From GCA-2683825 sp965662355 (GTDB taxonomy: Bacteria; Planctomycetota; UBA1135; GCA-002686595), in contig CBFIHP010000022.1 in the NCBI GenBank assembly GCA_965662355.1, positions 13,491-77,490 on the forward strand: a stretch of DNA of 64,000 bases. The letters are read 5' to 3'. Position 1 is the stretch's first letter. Each line of letters begins with the position of its first letter. Positions 55,023 through 63,819 of the stretch are shown here, piece after piece. The notes under the pieces were generated by a model. The model was not told the DNA's origin. It saw nothing but the letters and a program-made list of their open reading frames with translations, and did no database searches. The position numbers and the translations under genes were made by a program.

Positions 55023-56116
55023 GGGATGCGCGCGTTCCCGATGCCGGCGAGGGCATCGGCCCCCAGGTTTTCGTGCACGATCGAAAGGCCAGGTGTTCTA
55101 TCGAGCAGAACCTTGCCCAGCGCCGCAACGGCTCGCTTGACGCCGTAGGTTGGATGCGGGCGCCCCAGCCCCGAGAGCTTCACGAAAAGCTCTTTTTGCT
55201 TGCGCTCGATCACCAGGATCGCGAACTCCTGCCGCAGGTTGCCTTCGGTCACGAAGCACTCGACCAGCCACATGGCCGGCTTCTCACGCCGAAAGGCACT
55301 CTCCAGTCGGCATACGACAGGAATGTTGTCGATCGTTTCCTGGAAGGTCACCGGCCAGGAATCGCCAAAAAGTTTGTTGCGGTCGTAGTCACCGCGCAGA
55401 GAAATCGTGGGCATGGAGTTGAGCCAGGTTCTTCGTTCTTCAGGGGCCGTCCCGTCGACGACATCGCGATGGGGAGCTGGCAGTTGGACTTCGACTGCGC
55501 GGGCCTTTTGCCATTCAAAGTAGTGGATGGGGATGCCCTCGGCCATCGCCTTCAGCTGGTACTTCGTGGGCATGTGATCGAGGATGTCCGCCACTTCCGT
55601 CTCGGGGTGGCAGGATTCCAACGCGGCGTGTTCATGGAGCCGCTCACCGACCCATTGGGAGTAGTCGGCGTGATCGGTAACGATCGTCAGCTTCGAGCCC
55701 ATGCGCATGCGGCTGGTCAGGATGTCCAGAAACGCGGGTGTGAAGAGCCGGCGCTCCTCGTGCCTGGCCTTCGGCCACGGGCAGGGGTGATTCGCAAACA
55801 CCTCGCACAGGCTCTCGGGCTGGAACAGGTGCTGCAGGGCCAGCTTGGCATCGATCAAGAGCACACGCACGTTTTCGAGATCGCGCTTCCAGAGCCGCGG
55901 CAAGAGCCGCCGAGCCGCGGACCAGGAGAGCTCGATCGCCACGTGATTGCGCTCGGGGTGCTGGGCCGCCTGGTGGGCCGTGAACGTGCCGGTTCCGAAG
56001 CCGATTTCGAGGCACAATGGGGCTTCTCGCCCGAAGAGCGCATTCCAATCGGGGGGCCAAGGCAGGGCACGCCAATCGATGACGTATTCGAGTTCACGGC
56101 TGAGGGGCAGGTTCAC
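55016..56116 (-). CDS. TrmB-like tRNA (guanine-N7) methyltransferase with altered catalytic motif and C-terminal extension
   Basis: 366 residues. The N-terminal 215 align with TrmB: CLEIGFGTGTFTAHQAAQHPERNHVAIELS for SAM binding, then RMRMGSKLTIVTDHADYSQW and PTKYQLKAMAEGIPIHYFEWQ, the TrmB end block. The usual FPDPWPKKRH is here NHPCPWPKARH (109-119), so the Asp important in TrmB is Cys112. About 145 further residues form an extra domain (WPVTFQETIDNIPVVCRLESA onwards) absent from standard TrmB (about 230 residues). It may still methylate G46 of tRNA, or be a diverged methyltransferase. First gene of the trmB/DapB-like/DUF5916 group. Confidence 0.8.
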   Translation of the reverse strand: MNLPLSRELEYVIDWRALPWPPDWNALFGREAPLCLEIGFGTGTFTAHQAAQHPERNHVAIELSWSAARRLLPRLWKRDLENVRVLLIDAKLALQHLFQPESLCEVFANHPCPWPKARHEERRLFTPAFLDILTSRMRMGSKLTIVTDHADYSQWVGERLHEHAALESCHPETEVADILDHMPTKYQLKAMAEGIPIHYFEWQKARAVEVQLPAPHRDVVDGTAPEERRTWLNSMPTISLRGDYDRNKLFGDSWPVTFQETIDNIPVVCRLESAFRREKPAMWLVECFVTEGNLRQEFAILVIERKQKELFVKLSGLGRPHPTYGVKRAVAALGKVLLDRTPGLSIVHENLGADALAGIGNARIPC

Positions 56117-56674
56117 GGGGCGCGAATGCTACCGGCGATTTGGGGATTCTGGAATGGGGGAGCAACCTCGCTAATTGCGGCTTCAACCAGCCCCTTACGA
56201 ACATCGTCGGGTCTGGCCCGTAACACTCATTGCGGGTAAATCGAGGGCAAACGGGTCTTCCCGGGCGCCAGCAGGGTGAATTGCGCCGCCTTCGCAGCCT
56301 CAACCATCGCGGCCCGCGCTTTGCTGAAGTTTCTCTAGCGAAAGCAGGTTCCGGCCCCCTCTGGCTAACACCAGGCGGGAATGGAGATCTGCGGACGCGA
56401 AAGGGTTCTGGGAGCCCGTGTCTCCGGGGGGAGGCGCGGGCTTCCGATCTATTTATCTGGGGGAATCGGGTAGGGGTTTCCCGAAAGGGTCCGGGGTGGA
56501 CTTTCGAGGTGATAACCAAACCGGACGGAACCCCTACCGATTTGACCCGTCTCTCGTACCGGGATAAGAATGGGCTAGACGCGGCCAGCCTGCACGCCCG
56601 GGCACCAGCTCGGACGTGACTCTGCCCTGCTTTGGCCTCTCTTTTTCCGCCGCCCAGGCCTCTTTTTTTTCCGG
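56117..56674 (+). other. 558-bp non-coding region upstream of the ankyrin lipoprotein
   Basis: No credible ORF. The region is G-rich and holds several complementary segments between 56360 and 56545, described as a candidate RNA. It is flanked by T-rich runs (TCTCTTTTT, CTCTTTTTTTT) just before the gene at 56675. Confidence 0.6.
56385..56542 (+). ncRNA. Candidate structured RNA or long 5' leader
   Basis: Hairpin A: 56410-56425 pairs with 56430-56445 (16 bp including three G-U on the plus strand, GGGG loop; arms contain GCCCGTGTCTCC and GGAGGCGCGGGC). It may be closed by AGATC (56385-56389) with GATCT (56446-56450). Hairpin B: about 56464-56478 pairs with 56529-56542 (AACCCCTACCGATT, one bulge). 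It encloses CCC-GAAA-GGG (56480-56489) with a GNRA tetraloop; a GTCCGG/CCGGAC pairing (56489-56494 with 56521-56526) shares G56489 with it, so the two compete by one base pair. All non-Watson-Crick pairs are G-U on the plus strand, so the transcript would run toward the ankyrin gene. No known riboswitch, RNase P, tmRNA or SRP signature was found. Confidence 0.42.
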
Positions 56675-57544
56675 ATGAAGACCTCCCTCTGCACGTTCAC
56701 CCTCTCGATCTTCCTTCTCGCTTGCGGGGGAAGTGAAGCCAAGATCTCCGTCACCGGTGCCCCAGGTGCCAATGCCGCGGTCGAGGCCGAAGAGGAGAAG
56801 CCGCCCCCGCCCTCCGGCCGTCCCGGTGCGCACCACGGAACGGTCGGGGTCGAGGTGCCCGAGATCCTGCGCAAGGCCCGCGACAAGGACCTCGACGGGT
56901 TGAAGGCGCTCCTGGAACAGGGCATGGACGTGAACGCCAGTGCCCAGGGCCTCACCGCGCTCCACATCGCCTCCGGCGAGCAGCAGCTCGAGATGGCCAC
57001 CCTCCTGCTCGAGAAGGGAGCCGACCCGAACGCCCGCCAGGCGGTCGGCGGGACGCCCTTGCATATGGCCGCCCAGGTAGGAGCTCGAAAGGTTGCCAAC
57101 CTCCTGATTCAGAACGGTGCCGACCTGAATGCCAAGGATGACGAGGGCGATCCTCCGTTGAAGGTCGCCGTGGCCACCGGCAAGGTCGGGATGGTGCGCA
57201 TGCTGCTCGATCGCGGTGCCGAGATTAACTTCGCAGGCTCCAATGGAGCTGCGCCGCTCTACGTAGCTGCGGCGGGCGGAAACAAAGCGATGCTCAAGCT
57301 CCTGATCGAGAAGGGTGCCGCCATCGATCAACGCGCCGACAAGAGCAGCACTGCCCTGCATGCGGCTTCTCAGTACGGTCGCCGTGAAATCGTCGAGCTC
57401 CTCTTGGCCGAGGGTGCCGACATCAATGCGAAGAACGAAGAGGGAGCGACAGCGCTCGGGCTCGCCGTTCTGGGCAAGCACGAAGACCTGGCCCTGTTCC
57501 TGCGCGACAAAGGTGCCGAGATCCCGGATACGGCCGGGAACTAG
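56675..57544 (+). CDS. Ankyrin-repeat lipoprotein
   Basis: 289 residues. Lipoprotein signal MKTSLCTFTLSIFLLAC with Cys in the lipobox, then a linker with EEEKPPPPSGR. Seven ankyrin repeats follow from about residue 60, for example GLTALHIASGEQQLEMATLLLEKGADPNAR and STALHAASQYGRREIVELLLAEGADINAK. Ankyrin repeats bind proteins, so this is likely a periplasmic protein-interaction module attached to a membrane. No ribosome binding site was seen near the ATG. It lies downstream of a region able to form strong RNA structure. Confidence 0.85.
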   Translation: MKTSLCTFTLSIFLLACGGSEAKISVTGAPGANAAVEAEEEKPPPPSGRPGAHHGTVGVEVPEILRKARDKDLDGLKALLEQGMDVNASAQGLTALHIASGEQQLEMATLLLEKGADPNARQAVGGTPLHMAAQVGARKVANLLIQNGADLNAKDDEGDPPLKVAVATGKVGMVRMLLDRGAEINFAGSNGAAPLYVAAAGGNKAMLKLLIEKGAAIDQRADKSSTALHAASQYGRREIVELLLAEGADINAKNEEGATALGLAVLGKHEDLALFLRDKGAEIPDTAGN

Positions 57545-57560
57545 CCGCGTAGCGGGGGAC

Positions 57561-58109
57561 TCAGCGCCCCAACGTCAAATCGAAAGCGTTCGACAGGTAC
57601 GTCCCGCCCGGCGCGACGATCACTGCCTGCACACGGATGCGTTGGCTGCAGAGCCTTTCCCGGTCCGGGATCGGTAGCAAGAAACCAATGTCTTGGCCGG
57701 CACCGTAGCGCACGGCTTGAAGGATACGCGCCTCCGCGAGATCAACGAGCAACGTGCCGCCCTGCGTCTGCATCAAGCCCGGTTGCCGGGAAGCGATCAG
57801 GTATGCCACGCCGGGACCCATCATCCCCGTATCGAGCCGCGCCTGCCACGCGCCTTGGGGTTCGATCACCGGCGGTGAGATCTCTATCAACTGGAGCGGG
57901 TTGAACGGGAAGGACGCCACGGGCGTCGACTTCGCCGAGCCGCAATCCGTTGTGCGGGTGGATTTCGTGCTGAGTTTCGAGCTGGAGCCTGCCTGGGCCA
58001 CGGAGCTCGCGCCGCTGAGTGCGGCCAGGGGCATGAGCCAGGACAACGCGAAGGCAGTCGCGAGCGACCCCTGCTTTCTGTTGGTTCCGGGTTTCGTTTC
58101 TTCAGGCAT
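57561..58109 (-). CDS. Secreted protein of unknown function
   Basis: 182 residues from ATG at 58109, with GAGGGGA about 8 nt upstream. A hydrophobic segment about residue 17-40 (LATAFALSWLMPLAALSG) acts as a signal. The mature part has ARLDTGMMGPGVAYLIAS, GGTLLVDLAEAR and LCSQRIRVQAVIVAPGG, which looks like a beta-sandwich similar to C-terminal domains found in planctomycete exported proteins. No enzyme motif. Convergent with the ankyrin gene, and divergent from the YbjQ gene across 256 bp. Confidence 0.6.
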   Translation of the reverse strand: MPEETKPGTNRKQGSLATAFALSWLMPLAALSGASSVAQAGSSSKLSTKSTRTTDCGSAKSTPVASFPFNPLQLIEISPPVIEPQGAWQARLDTGMMGPGVAYLIASRQPGLMQTQGGTLLVDLAEARILQAVRYGAGQDIGFLLPIPDRERLCSQRIRVQAVIVAPGGTYLSNAFDLTLGR

Positions 58110-58365
58110 GCTTCTGTCCCCTCGGGGCTGCACTCGGAGGCCTACTATCGGCCTTTTCGCGCCGAATCACGAGTTTCCTGAGAGCGCCTACGTCTCCGAT
58201 CGCTGGACTTGCGTCCTGGTTGCGAGAATCTTCCGTGAATTCGGGAGATTGGTGGGTTGTATGCTCCCCCCACCCATGACCCCGGATGACCCCGGCACCC
58301 GAAACCAATGCCGTGGGGTCGTCGGTGACCATCCCAAAACCGCTCTGCAGCCATCGAGAGGCCCC

Positions 58366-58701
58366 ATGCTCGTCGTCAATACCGAATACGTCCCCGGCCA
58401 AGAAGTCACCAAGATCCTGGGGCTCGTGCAAGGCAATACCATCCGGGCCAAGCACCTGGGCCGCGATATCGCGGCTGGCCTCAAGAACCTCGTGGGGGGG
58501 GAGTTGCGCGGTTATACCGAGCTTTTGACCGAGGCTCGGCGCCAGTCGATCGAGCGCATGATGGCCCAGGCCCAGGAGCTCGGAGCCGATGCCATCGTCA
58601 ACGTGCGCTTCACCACCAGCGCAGTTGCGGCCGGCGCCGCCGAGCTGTACGCCTACGGCACCGCGGTGCTCCTGTCGCCCGTCCAGTCCACGGAGGTCTA
58701 G
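58366..58701 (+). CDS. YbjQ/UPF0145 family protein
   Basis: 111 residues from ATG at 58366, with GAGAGG 4 nt upstream; the longer open frame is spurious. The sequence EYVPGQEVTKILGLVQGNTIRAKHLGRDI then GLKNLVGGELRGYTELLTEAR and ADAIVNVRF is the full UPF0145 (YbjQ, heavy-metal-binding-like pentameric) domain. Cellular role is not established. It is followed 4 bp later by a membrane-anchored relative and then by a PrsW-like protease. Confidence 0.88.
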   Translation: MLVVNTEYVPGQEVTKILGLVQGNTIRAKHLGRDIAAGLKNLVGGELRGYTELLTEARRQSIERMMAQAQELGADAIVNVRFTTSAVAAGAAELYAYGTAVLLSPVQSTEV

Positions 58702-58705
58702 GGCC

Positions 58706-59188
58706 ATGGACGATAGCCACGTCTTCCTGCCGCTCCTGATCTACGCCTTCCCGCTCTTTCTCCTGCTCTTCTGTGGAGTCTTCATCGGCGGCGTGACCGA
58801 GCGTAACCACCGGCGTAGCCTCGACCGACGCGAGCAGGCTCTCGCGAGTATTCAGCTCAGCAACTTGAAGTCGGTACCGCGCATGGAGGATGTGACCTCC
58901 GCCAGCATGGTCATGGGCCAGGTCGTCATCGCGACCGACTACTTTAAGAGCTTTGCGACCGCCCTGCGCAATCTCGTCGGTGGCGAGATGCGAGCCGCCC
59001 ACAGTCTCATGGTCCGCGGCCGCCGCGAAGCGCTCGTGCGCATGCGCGAACAGGCCCACCGCCAGGGCTTCACCGAGGTCCACAACATCCGCTTCGGATT
59101 CTCGAACATCTCGCAAATGCGAGGCAAGAAAGGCGCCATGCAAGTCGAGGTCCTCGCCTGGGGAACGGGCGTGCGCCGCAACGTGTAG
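58706..59188 (+). CDS. Membrane-anchored YbjQ-like protein
   Basis: 160 residues from ATG at 58706, with GGAGG within the end of the previous gene. One N-terminal helix (LLIYAFPLFLLLFCGVFIGG), then a diverged YbjQ domain: ITTDYFKSFATALRNLVGGEMRAAHSLM-type sequence (VIATDYFKSFATALRNLVGG) and EVHNIRFGFSNISQ. The soluble partner has GLKNLVGGELRGYTEL in the same place, so the pair arose by duplication. Probably faces the cytoplasm and could form mixed oligomers with the soluble protein. Confidence 0.8.
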   Translation: MDDSHVFLPLLIYAFPLFLLLFCGVFIGGVTERNHRRSLDRREQALASIQLSNLKSVPRMEDVTSASMVMGQVVIATDYFKSFATALRNLVGGEMRAAHSLMVRGRREALVRMREQAHRQGFTEVHNIRFGFSNISQMRGKKGAMQVEVLAWGTGVRRNV

Positions 59189-59207
59189 CCACCAAGAACA
59201 AGCAGCA

Positions 59208-59963
59208 ATGGACGAACCGATCCCGACAGGACACGGCATTGGCAACGAGCCGCAGCTAAGAAAGCGCTCGTTGCAGCCCGACCCTACCGAGGAGCGCGCT
59301 GCCAATACCCTCGCTTCCGAGGAGCGCGGCGACGATCCGGCCGGCCATATGGCGGATCAATCGGTTCACGACGAAGCCCACACGCTCTACACCACTACCG
59401 GTGTTACCGAGGGCGGATGGGCAACTTGGTTCGCACAGAAGCGCGCCAGTGTTTCGGCCCTTCAGAGCTGGAGCGTCGTGCTCCTTTGCGCCCTCGTCAG
59501 CGGCCCGCTCGCCGTCATCGGAACCTTCCTCGCGCGTGAAGAGTGGTACCTCGCCATGGTCTTCTACGGCCCCGCCACCGAAGAGGTCTTGAAGATCGGA
59601 CTCCTCGCCATCCTGGTCGAGACGCGTCCCTATCTCCTGCGCGGCACCACACAGATTCGGCTGATCGCCTACGCCTCTGCCCTGAGCTTTGCGACCGTCG
59701 AGAACCTGCTCTACATCCACGTCTACCTCGACGACCCTACGCCCTCCCTGATCCTGTGGCGCTGGTCCGCATGCACAGGCCTGCACTTCATCGCCACCGC
59801 CATCGCCGTAGAAGGCCTCGTGCGCACCTGGGGACGCTCCCTTGCAACGGGCATGCGCCCGACCCTGGATGGCGCGTATCGCTGGCTGTTCATCGCGATC
59901 GGGGTGCATGCGGCATACAACCTGACGGTGATGTTGATGGAGATGTCGGGGTATGCGTTTTGA
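59208..59963 (+). CDS. PrsW-family intramembrane metalloprotease-like protein
   Basis: 251 residues from ATG at 59208. A 70-residue acidic hydrophilic N-terminus precedes about six helices. FYGPATEEVLKIGLL holds EEVLK (125-129), the EExxK motif of PrsW/CAAX-protease-like enzymes. SFATVENLLYI and GLHFIATAIAVEGL, then IGVHAAYNLTV, supply the conserved Glu/Asn and His residues of the other motifs. Bacillus PrsW cleaves the anti-sigma factor RsiW, so a site-1-type role in regulated proteolysis is possible. Third gene of the YbjQ/YbjQ-TM/PrsW row, 19 bp after the second. Confidence 0.8.
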   Translation: MDEPIPTGHGIGNEPQLRKRSLQPDPTEERAANTLASEERGDDPAGHMADQSVHDEAHTLYTTTGVTEGGWATWFAQKRASVSALQSWSVVLLCALVSGPLAVIGTFLAREEWYLAMVFYGPATEEVLKIGLLAILVETRPYLLRGTTQIRLIAYASALSFATVENLLYIHVYLDDPTPSLILWRWSACTGLHFIATAIAVEGLVRTWGRSLATGMRPTLDGAYRWLFIAIGVHAAYNLTVMLMEMSGYAF

Positions 59964-59970
59964 GCGAGAG

Positions 59971-61131
59971 TTAGCGAGCGCGAAGCCGTTCGAAGGTCTC
60001 GAAGATGACGTCGGCGCTCTGGAGAGCGTGTTTGGGGCGGAGGTGGGAGGGGGGGAAGCTCGATAGTTGCGACGGCTCGAGCATGTGCAGGGAGGATTCT
60101 CCCAGGGGGCTTTGCTCTTGAAGGGGTGCGGTGGAGAGCTCGAGGTGCTGTGCGAAGAAGCGATAGACGGGTTGGCGTTTGGAGGCTCCGTAGTCGTGGT
60201 CCTCGTCCGGGAAGTGGGCGTTGGAGACCTGCTCTTCTGATTCGTAGAGCCGGTACACGTCGCGGATGTAGGGAAACTCGACCTCGGGCACGTTCTTCGT
60301 CCAGTCCGCGCCGCATGAGACGATGAGCAACGGGCGTGGAGCCATCAAGGCGCTGATCTCGGCGTTGTTGGTCTTGTGTCCAGGGCCACGATGGATCGGC
60401 AAGCCGCTCTCGCAGTTGCAACCTCCGAAGAAGTGGGCCGAGACCATGACGACCGGGGCTGCGGCCGTAACGCGCGGGTCCAGGGCGGCCAGCAGGAAGG
60501 TCTGCGTTCCGCCTCCCGAGGCCCCGGTGATGCCGAGGCGTTTTGGGTCAGCGTTCTCTTCCTCGAGATAGTCGAGAGCGCGCATGCTGTTCCAGAGCTG
60601 GTAGGTCAGGACGTGGGAGTCACGGCGATGATCGACCTGCGTGGACTCTTGCCAGCCGCTCATGTCGTAGGCGAAGACCAAGGCGCCCATGCGAGCGAGC
60701 ATGCCACAGCGCGCCTGCATGTCCTCGCGAAAGCGACCGCTCTCCCAGTGCCCATGGGGGCAGAGAATCCCCGCCGGCTTGGCATCCGTTGCAGGCAGCG
60801 GCCGGTAGAGGTTGCCTGTGACGAAGAAGCCAGGGAAGCTCTCGAAGTAGATGTTCTCGACCGAGTAGCCCTTCATCTGGCGACGCGAATGTGAGACGGC
60901 GTGCAAGGGGGTGCGCAGCGGAAGGGGATCGAGTCCGGCGCCCTTCTGGATGCTCGTGCGTAGTTCTTGCGCACGCACTTGCCACGACGCGCGATTGTCG
61001 TAGGTGGCCGCAAAGGCGGCGAGGTCGTCGCGCGCTTCGGCCTCGGGGATCTCGGTTTGTGCCGAGGTGATCGTCAGGCCGGCGTGGAGCGACAAGCCGA
61101 GCACGAAGGCTGTCTGGAGAGGGGGTTTCAT
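59971..61131 (-). CDS. Secreted alpha/beta hydrolase (acetyl xylan esterase-like)
   Basis: 386 residues from ATG at 61131, set by GGAGG 7 nt upstream and an ATGA overlap with the helicase fragment stop; the longer frame is shadow. Signal peptide MKPPLQTAFVLGLSLHAGLT. The fold shows GILCPHGHWESGRF, LVFAYDMSGWQES, and the nucleophile in RLGITGASGGGTQTFLLAALD. The acid is near LLIVSCGADWTKNVPEVEFP and the His is in HFPDEDHDYG. Related to planctomycete exported esterases of the AXE1/dienelactone type. Natural substrate unknown. Confidence 0.82.
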   Translation of the reverse strand: MKPPLQTAFVLGLSLHAGLTITSAQTEIPEAEARDDLAAFAATYDNRASWQVRAQELRTSIQKGAGLDPLPLRTPLHAVSHSRRQMKGYSVENIYFESFPGFFVTGNLYRPLPATDAKPAGILCPHGHWESGRFREDMQARCGMLARMGALVFAYDMSGWQESTQVDHRRDSHVLTYQLWNSMRALDYLEEENADPKRLGITGASGGGTQTFLLAALDPRVTAAAPVVMVSAHFFGGCNCESGLPIHRGPGHKTNNAEISALMAPRPLLIVSCGADWTKNVPEVEFPYIRDVYRLYESEEQVSNAHFPDEDHDYGASKRQPVYRFFAQHLELSTAPLQEQSPLGESSLHMLEPSQLSSFPPSHLRPKHALQSADVIFETFERLRAR

Positions 61132-62258
61132 ACGCTGTCCTCCGTCAGTTCCTGGCCCAAGCGGCTCTTCTCCGCCTCGATGACCTTGCGTGTCAAGCTG
61201 GACTCCGTCGCGTCGGGGCTCGTGTCCTTGATCAGGCTGTTGCGCGCGAAGGCGTCGAACAGCTCGGCCTTCTCGGCGAGCACCTCGCGCATGCGCTCGT
61301 CGACGGAGTTCTTCGTGAAGAAACGGTGGACCAGGACGGTGCGAGTTTGGCCCATGCGGTGGGCGCGAGCAATGGCCTGCTCTTCGGTCGAGGGTTTCCA
61401 TTGTGGCTCCAGCAGGCAGACGACCGAGGCGGCCTGAATGTTGAGACCTACGCCGCCGGCCTGGGTCTGGGCCAAGAGCAGCGCGTGTCCATCGCGTTTG
61501 CCGAACTGGTCGATCAGGGCCTGGCGCTCGCCTGGTGGGGTGGAGCCCGTAATGGTGCCCTCGACGTCGAAGCGCTTGGTGCAGGCGGCCAGTACGTCCA
61601 GGAAGAACGAGAACACGAGCACTTTCACGCCGCTCTCACGATACTCGTCGCACAGTTCCTCGAGGCGCTCGAGCTTGCTGCTGGGGCAATTCGCGGCGCC
61701 GCTTCCGATGGTTGCCGCGCGGCGCATACCCATGATGTTCTCGCCCCGGACAGCTTTGATGTAGGCTCTTTCCTCGAGCTTCGAGAGTTCTACCCACTCC
61801 TCGTTGTCGATGCGTTCGAGGAGCTCGCGCAGTACGTCTTCTTGATTCCTGCGCAGGTAGACCGGTGCGACGGCCTGCTGAAACGCGTGACGACCGATGA
61901 CCAGGTCACCGGTCGAGGTCAAAGAGGATGCGAGCTGCGCAGCGATGGGTTCCTGCAGCTGTGAAACCAGGACGCGAAACTCATCCAGGCGATTTTCGAA
62001 GGGCGTGCCGGTCATGAAGATGACGTGGCGCAACGGCTTGGCCACCGATGCGATCGTGCGCGTGCGGCCGGCGTTGGGGTTCTTCACGTAGTGGGCTTCA
62101 TCCACGACGAGAGCGGCGATCGCGGGCCAGGGCAGCTCTGCTTCGAGCGAGTCCTCCAGCAACGATTCGAGCGTGCGGAAGGACGTCACCCCCACGCCGC
62201 CTTCGGTGCGCCAGGCCGATTTCCGGATCGGCAGCTTGTTTCCACCCGGTGAGCCCGT
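61128..62258 (-). pseudogene. N-terminally truncated SNF2-family helicase
   Basis: About 375 codons containing only the second part of an SNF2 ATPase: VVDEAHYVKNPNAGRT (motif II), FMTGTPFENRLDEF (III), QAGGVGLNIQAASVV (V) and QAIARAHRMGQTRTV (VI). Walker A and motif Ia, which should precede motif II by about 100 residues, are absent. In-frame sequence upstream (TGSPGGNKLPIRKSAWRTEGGVGV) runs directly into the TAG stop of the protease gene at 62259-62261. No ATG or ribosome binding site is obvious; GTGs near 62196-62205 are possible starts. It cannot work as an ATPase. Either a real gene remnant or an assembly junction. Confidence 0.8.
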
Positions 62259-63710
62259 CTAGGAGCCTACGGTGAGATCCTGGGCGTTGGTCAACTGGAA
62301 CGACGGACCGCCGTTGGTCGGACCGATCAGAATGGCCTGGGTGGCGGCCTCGGTACCGCACAACGACGGGTCCGAAGGAACGGCCATGCTGCCCGTACCG
62401 AAGGGCAGACCAAGGATCCCCGAGGTGAAGAACAGGGGGCCGGACGTGTCCGCGAGCACCGTTTGACCGTTGGCCAAGGGGATGGTCGCCGGATCACGAT
62501 AAGCGAAGACGATTCCGTTCGTGTAGAGCCCCAGGACGTTCAGCACCAGCGTGCTGCCAAGGACCGGAGGCGTCGCGGTGTAGGCGTTCAGGTTGCCGGC
62601 TGCCGTACGGCTTGCCACCGTGGCCGGTGGGCAGCTGCAGTCCACCAGGGCAAACCAGGCATCCATGAACCCGGCGTTCAGCATCGAGGTTCCCGAGTTC
62701 GACCCGCCGCTCGACGTGCAGCCGCCGTGGGTGTGAATACCCACTGCCATGCCGCTCGCTTCGTGGATCACGACGGAGCCGGAGCTGCCCCCGGTCGTGT
62801 CGACCATATAGCGCAGCCGTGTTCCCTCGTTGGCAACGAAGGGGCCGGTATGGGTCTGCTGGATTTGATCCGAGGTTCCGCTATCCGAACCGAAGCCGGT
62901 GATACGGATGGTGTCGGAAACTGCGGGAGCGAAGAACCCGATATCGTAGAAGCTGTGCAGGTCCGCTGCCGACTGTCCCAGGTTGTTCGTGAACAACCGG
63001 CAGACCGCCCAGTCGTTGCCGGGACCTCCGTTGACGAACTGCAACGTGTTCTGATTGACGGGGAATTGGTCCCTGAGCGGAGGATGATTGAACGAGCCGT
63101 TGGGGTTGGAAAGGGGAACATTGACCTCGGCGACGCTCGCTAAACCCGGGAAGCAGTGCCCTGCGGAGAGAACACAGTCAGAGGGGCTCGCCAGCCATCC
63201 CGAGCAAGCCGAAGTGCCGCTCGAGTTCAGCATGCGCATGGCCCGGTTGTCGAAGGAAGGAACACGATCATCCTGGTTGCCGCAGATCGTCTCGTACCCC
63301 CCGGCGATTCCGACGGAGAGGTGATCGATGACATAGGAGCCTGTCGAACCAGGAGCAAGGTAGAACTCGACCAGGAGCGTGTCTCCGTTGAAGTAGCCAC
63401 TGCTGTTCAACCACTTTTCGAGTTCGATCTGCGTCAGCTCGTGCTTCACGCCGTCCATCAACGATGTCACGACGATGAAGTCGGAGTCACCCATGGCGAC
63501 CTCCTCGAAGAACAAGCGAGCGGAGGGCACCCCCTCGACGCGCACTTCGTGGGAGTGCACCAGCGCGGTATTCCCCGTGTCATTCGTGAATACCCCAGAA
63601 GCATAGGGATAGGCAACATCCTGGGCGAAGACCGGCGTGGATGGTGATTGTGCAGAGAGCGGCGCGGCACAGAGCAGGCTGGCCACCAGTGAAACAACAA
63701 CGACACGCAT
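62259..63710 (-). CDS. Secreted trypsin-like serine protease with C-terminal domain
   Basis: 483 residues from ATG at 63710 (MRVVVVSLVASLLCAAPLSAQ signal peptide); an upstream in-frame extension to 63767 has no support. An N-terminal domain (about 25-140) precedes a chymotrypsin-fold domain with catalytic His in CVLSAGHCFPG, Asp in PGNDWAVCRL and Ser in TGGSSGSVVIHE. The C-terminal 110 residues (GSTLVLNVLGLYTNGIVFAY to NAQDLTVGS) match a domain often ending exported planctomycete proteins. The stop TAG is immediately followed, in the same frame, by the truncated helicase. Confidence 0.87.
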   Translation of the reverse strand: MRVVVVSLVASLLCAAPLSAQSPSTPVFAQDVAYPYASGVFTNDTGNTALVHSHEVRVEGVPSARLFFEEVAMGDSDFIVVTSLMDGVKHELTQIELEKWLNSSGYFNGDTLLVEFYLAPGSTGSYVIDHLSVGIAGGYETICGNQDDRVPSFDNRAMRMLNSSGTSACSGWLASPSDCVLSAGHCFPGLASVAEVNVPLSNPNGSFNHPPLRDQFPVNQNTLQFVNGGPGNDWAVCRLFTNNLGQSAADLHSFYDIGFFAPAVSDTIRITGFGSDSGTSDQIQQTHTGPFVANEGTRLRYMVDTTGGSSGSVVIHEASGMAVGIHTHGGCTSSGGSNSGTSMLNAGFMDAWFALVDCSCPPATVASRTAAGNLNAYTATPPVLGSTLVLNVLGLYTNGIVFAYRDPATIPLANGQTVLADTSGPLFFTSGILGLPFGTGSMAVPSDPSLCGTEAATQAILIGPTNGGPSFQLTNAQDLTVGS

Positions 63711-63819
63711 GATGTAGATTCTTCGGCTAGCTAGGACTTCGTTGGGAGGTCGCGGGGACAGCCTCACAAGACCACCACCCTACGGCGGAGTCTAACAGAG
63801 TCTCTATTTCAACGGTTCC

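Noticed and set aside
56381..56412. GGACGCGAAAGGG resembling the core of a c-di-GMP-I riboswitch.
   Set aside because: The upstream AAACC/GAAA helix and the downstream tetraloop-receptor helix of that riboswitch are missing.
62259..62261. TAG between protease and helicase as a read-through or recoding site.
   Set aside because: No recoding structure or biological logic for a protease-helicase fusion. The missing helicase N-terminus is better explained by deletion or misassembly.
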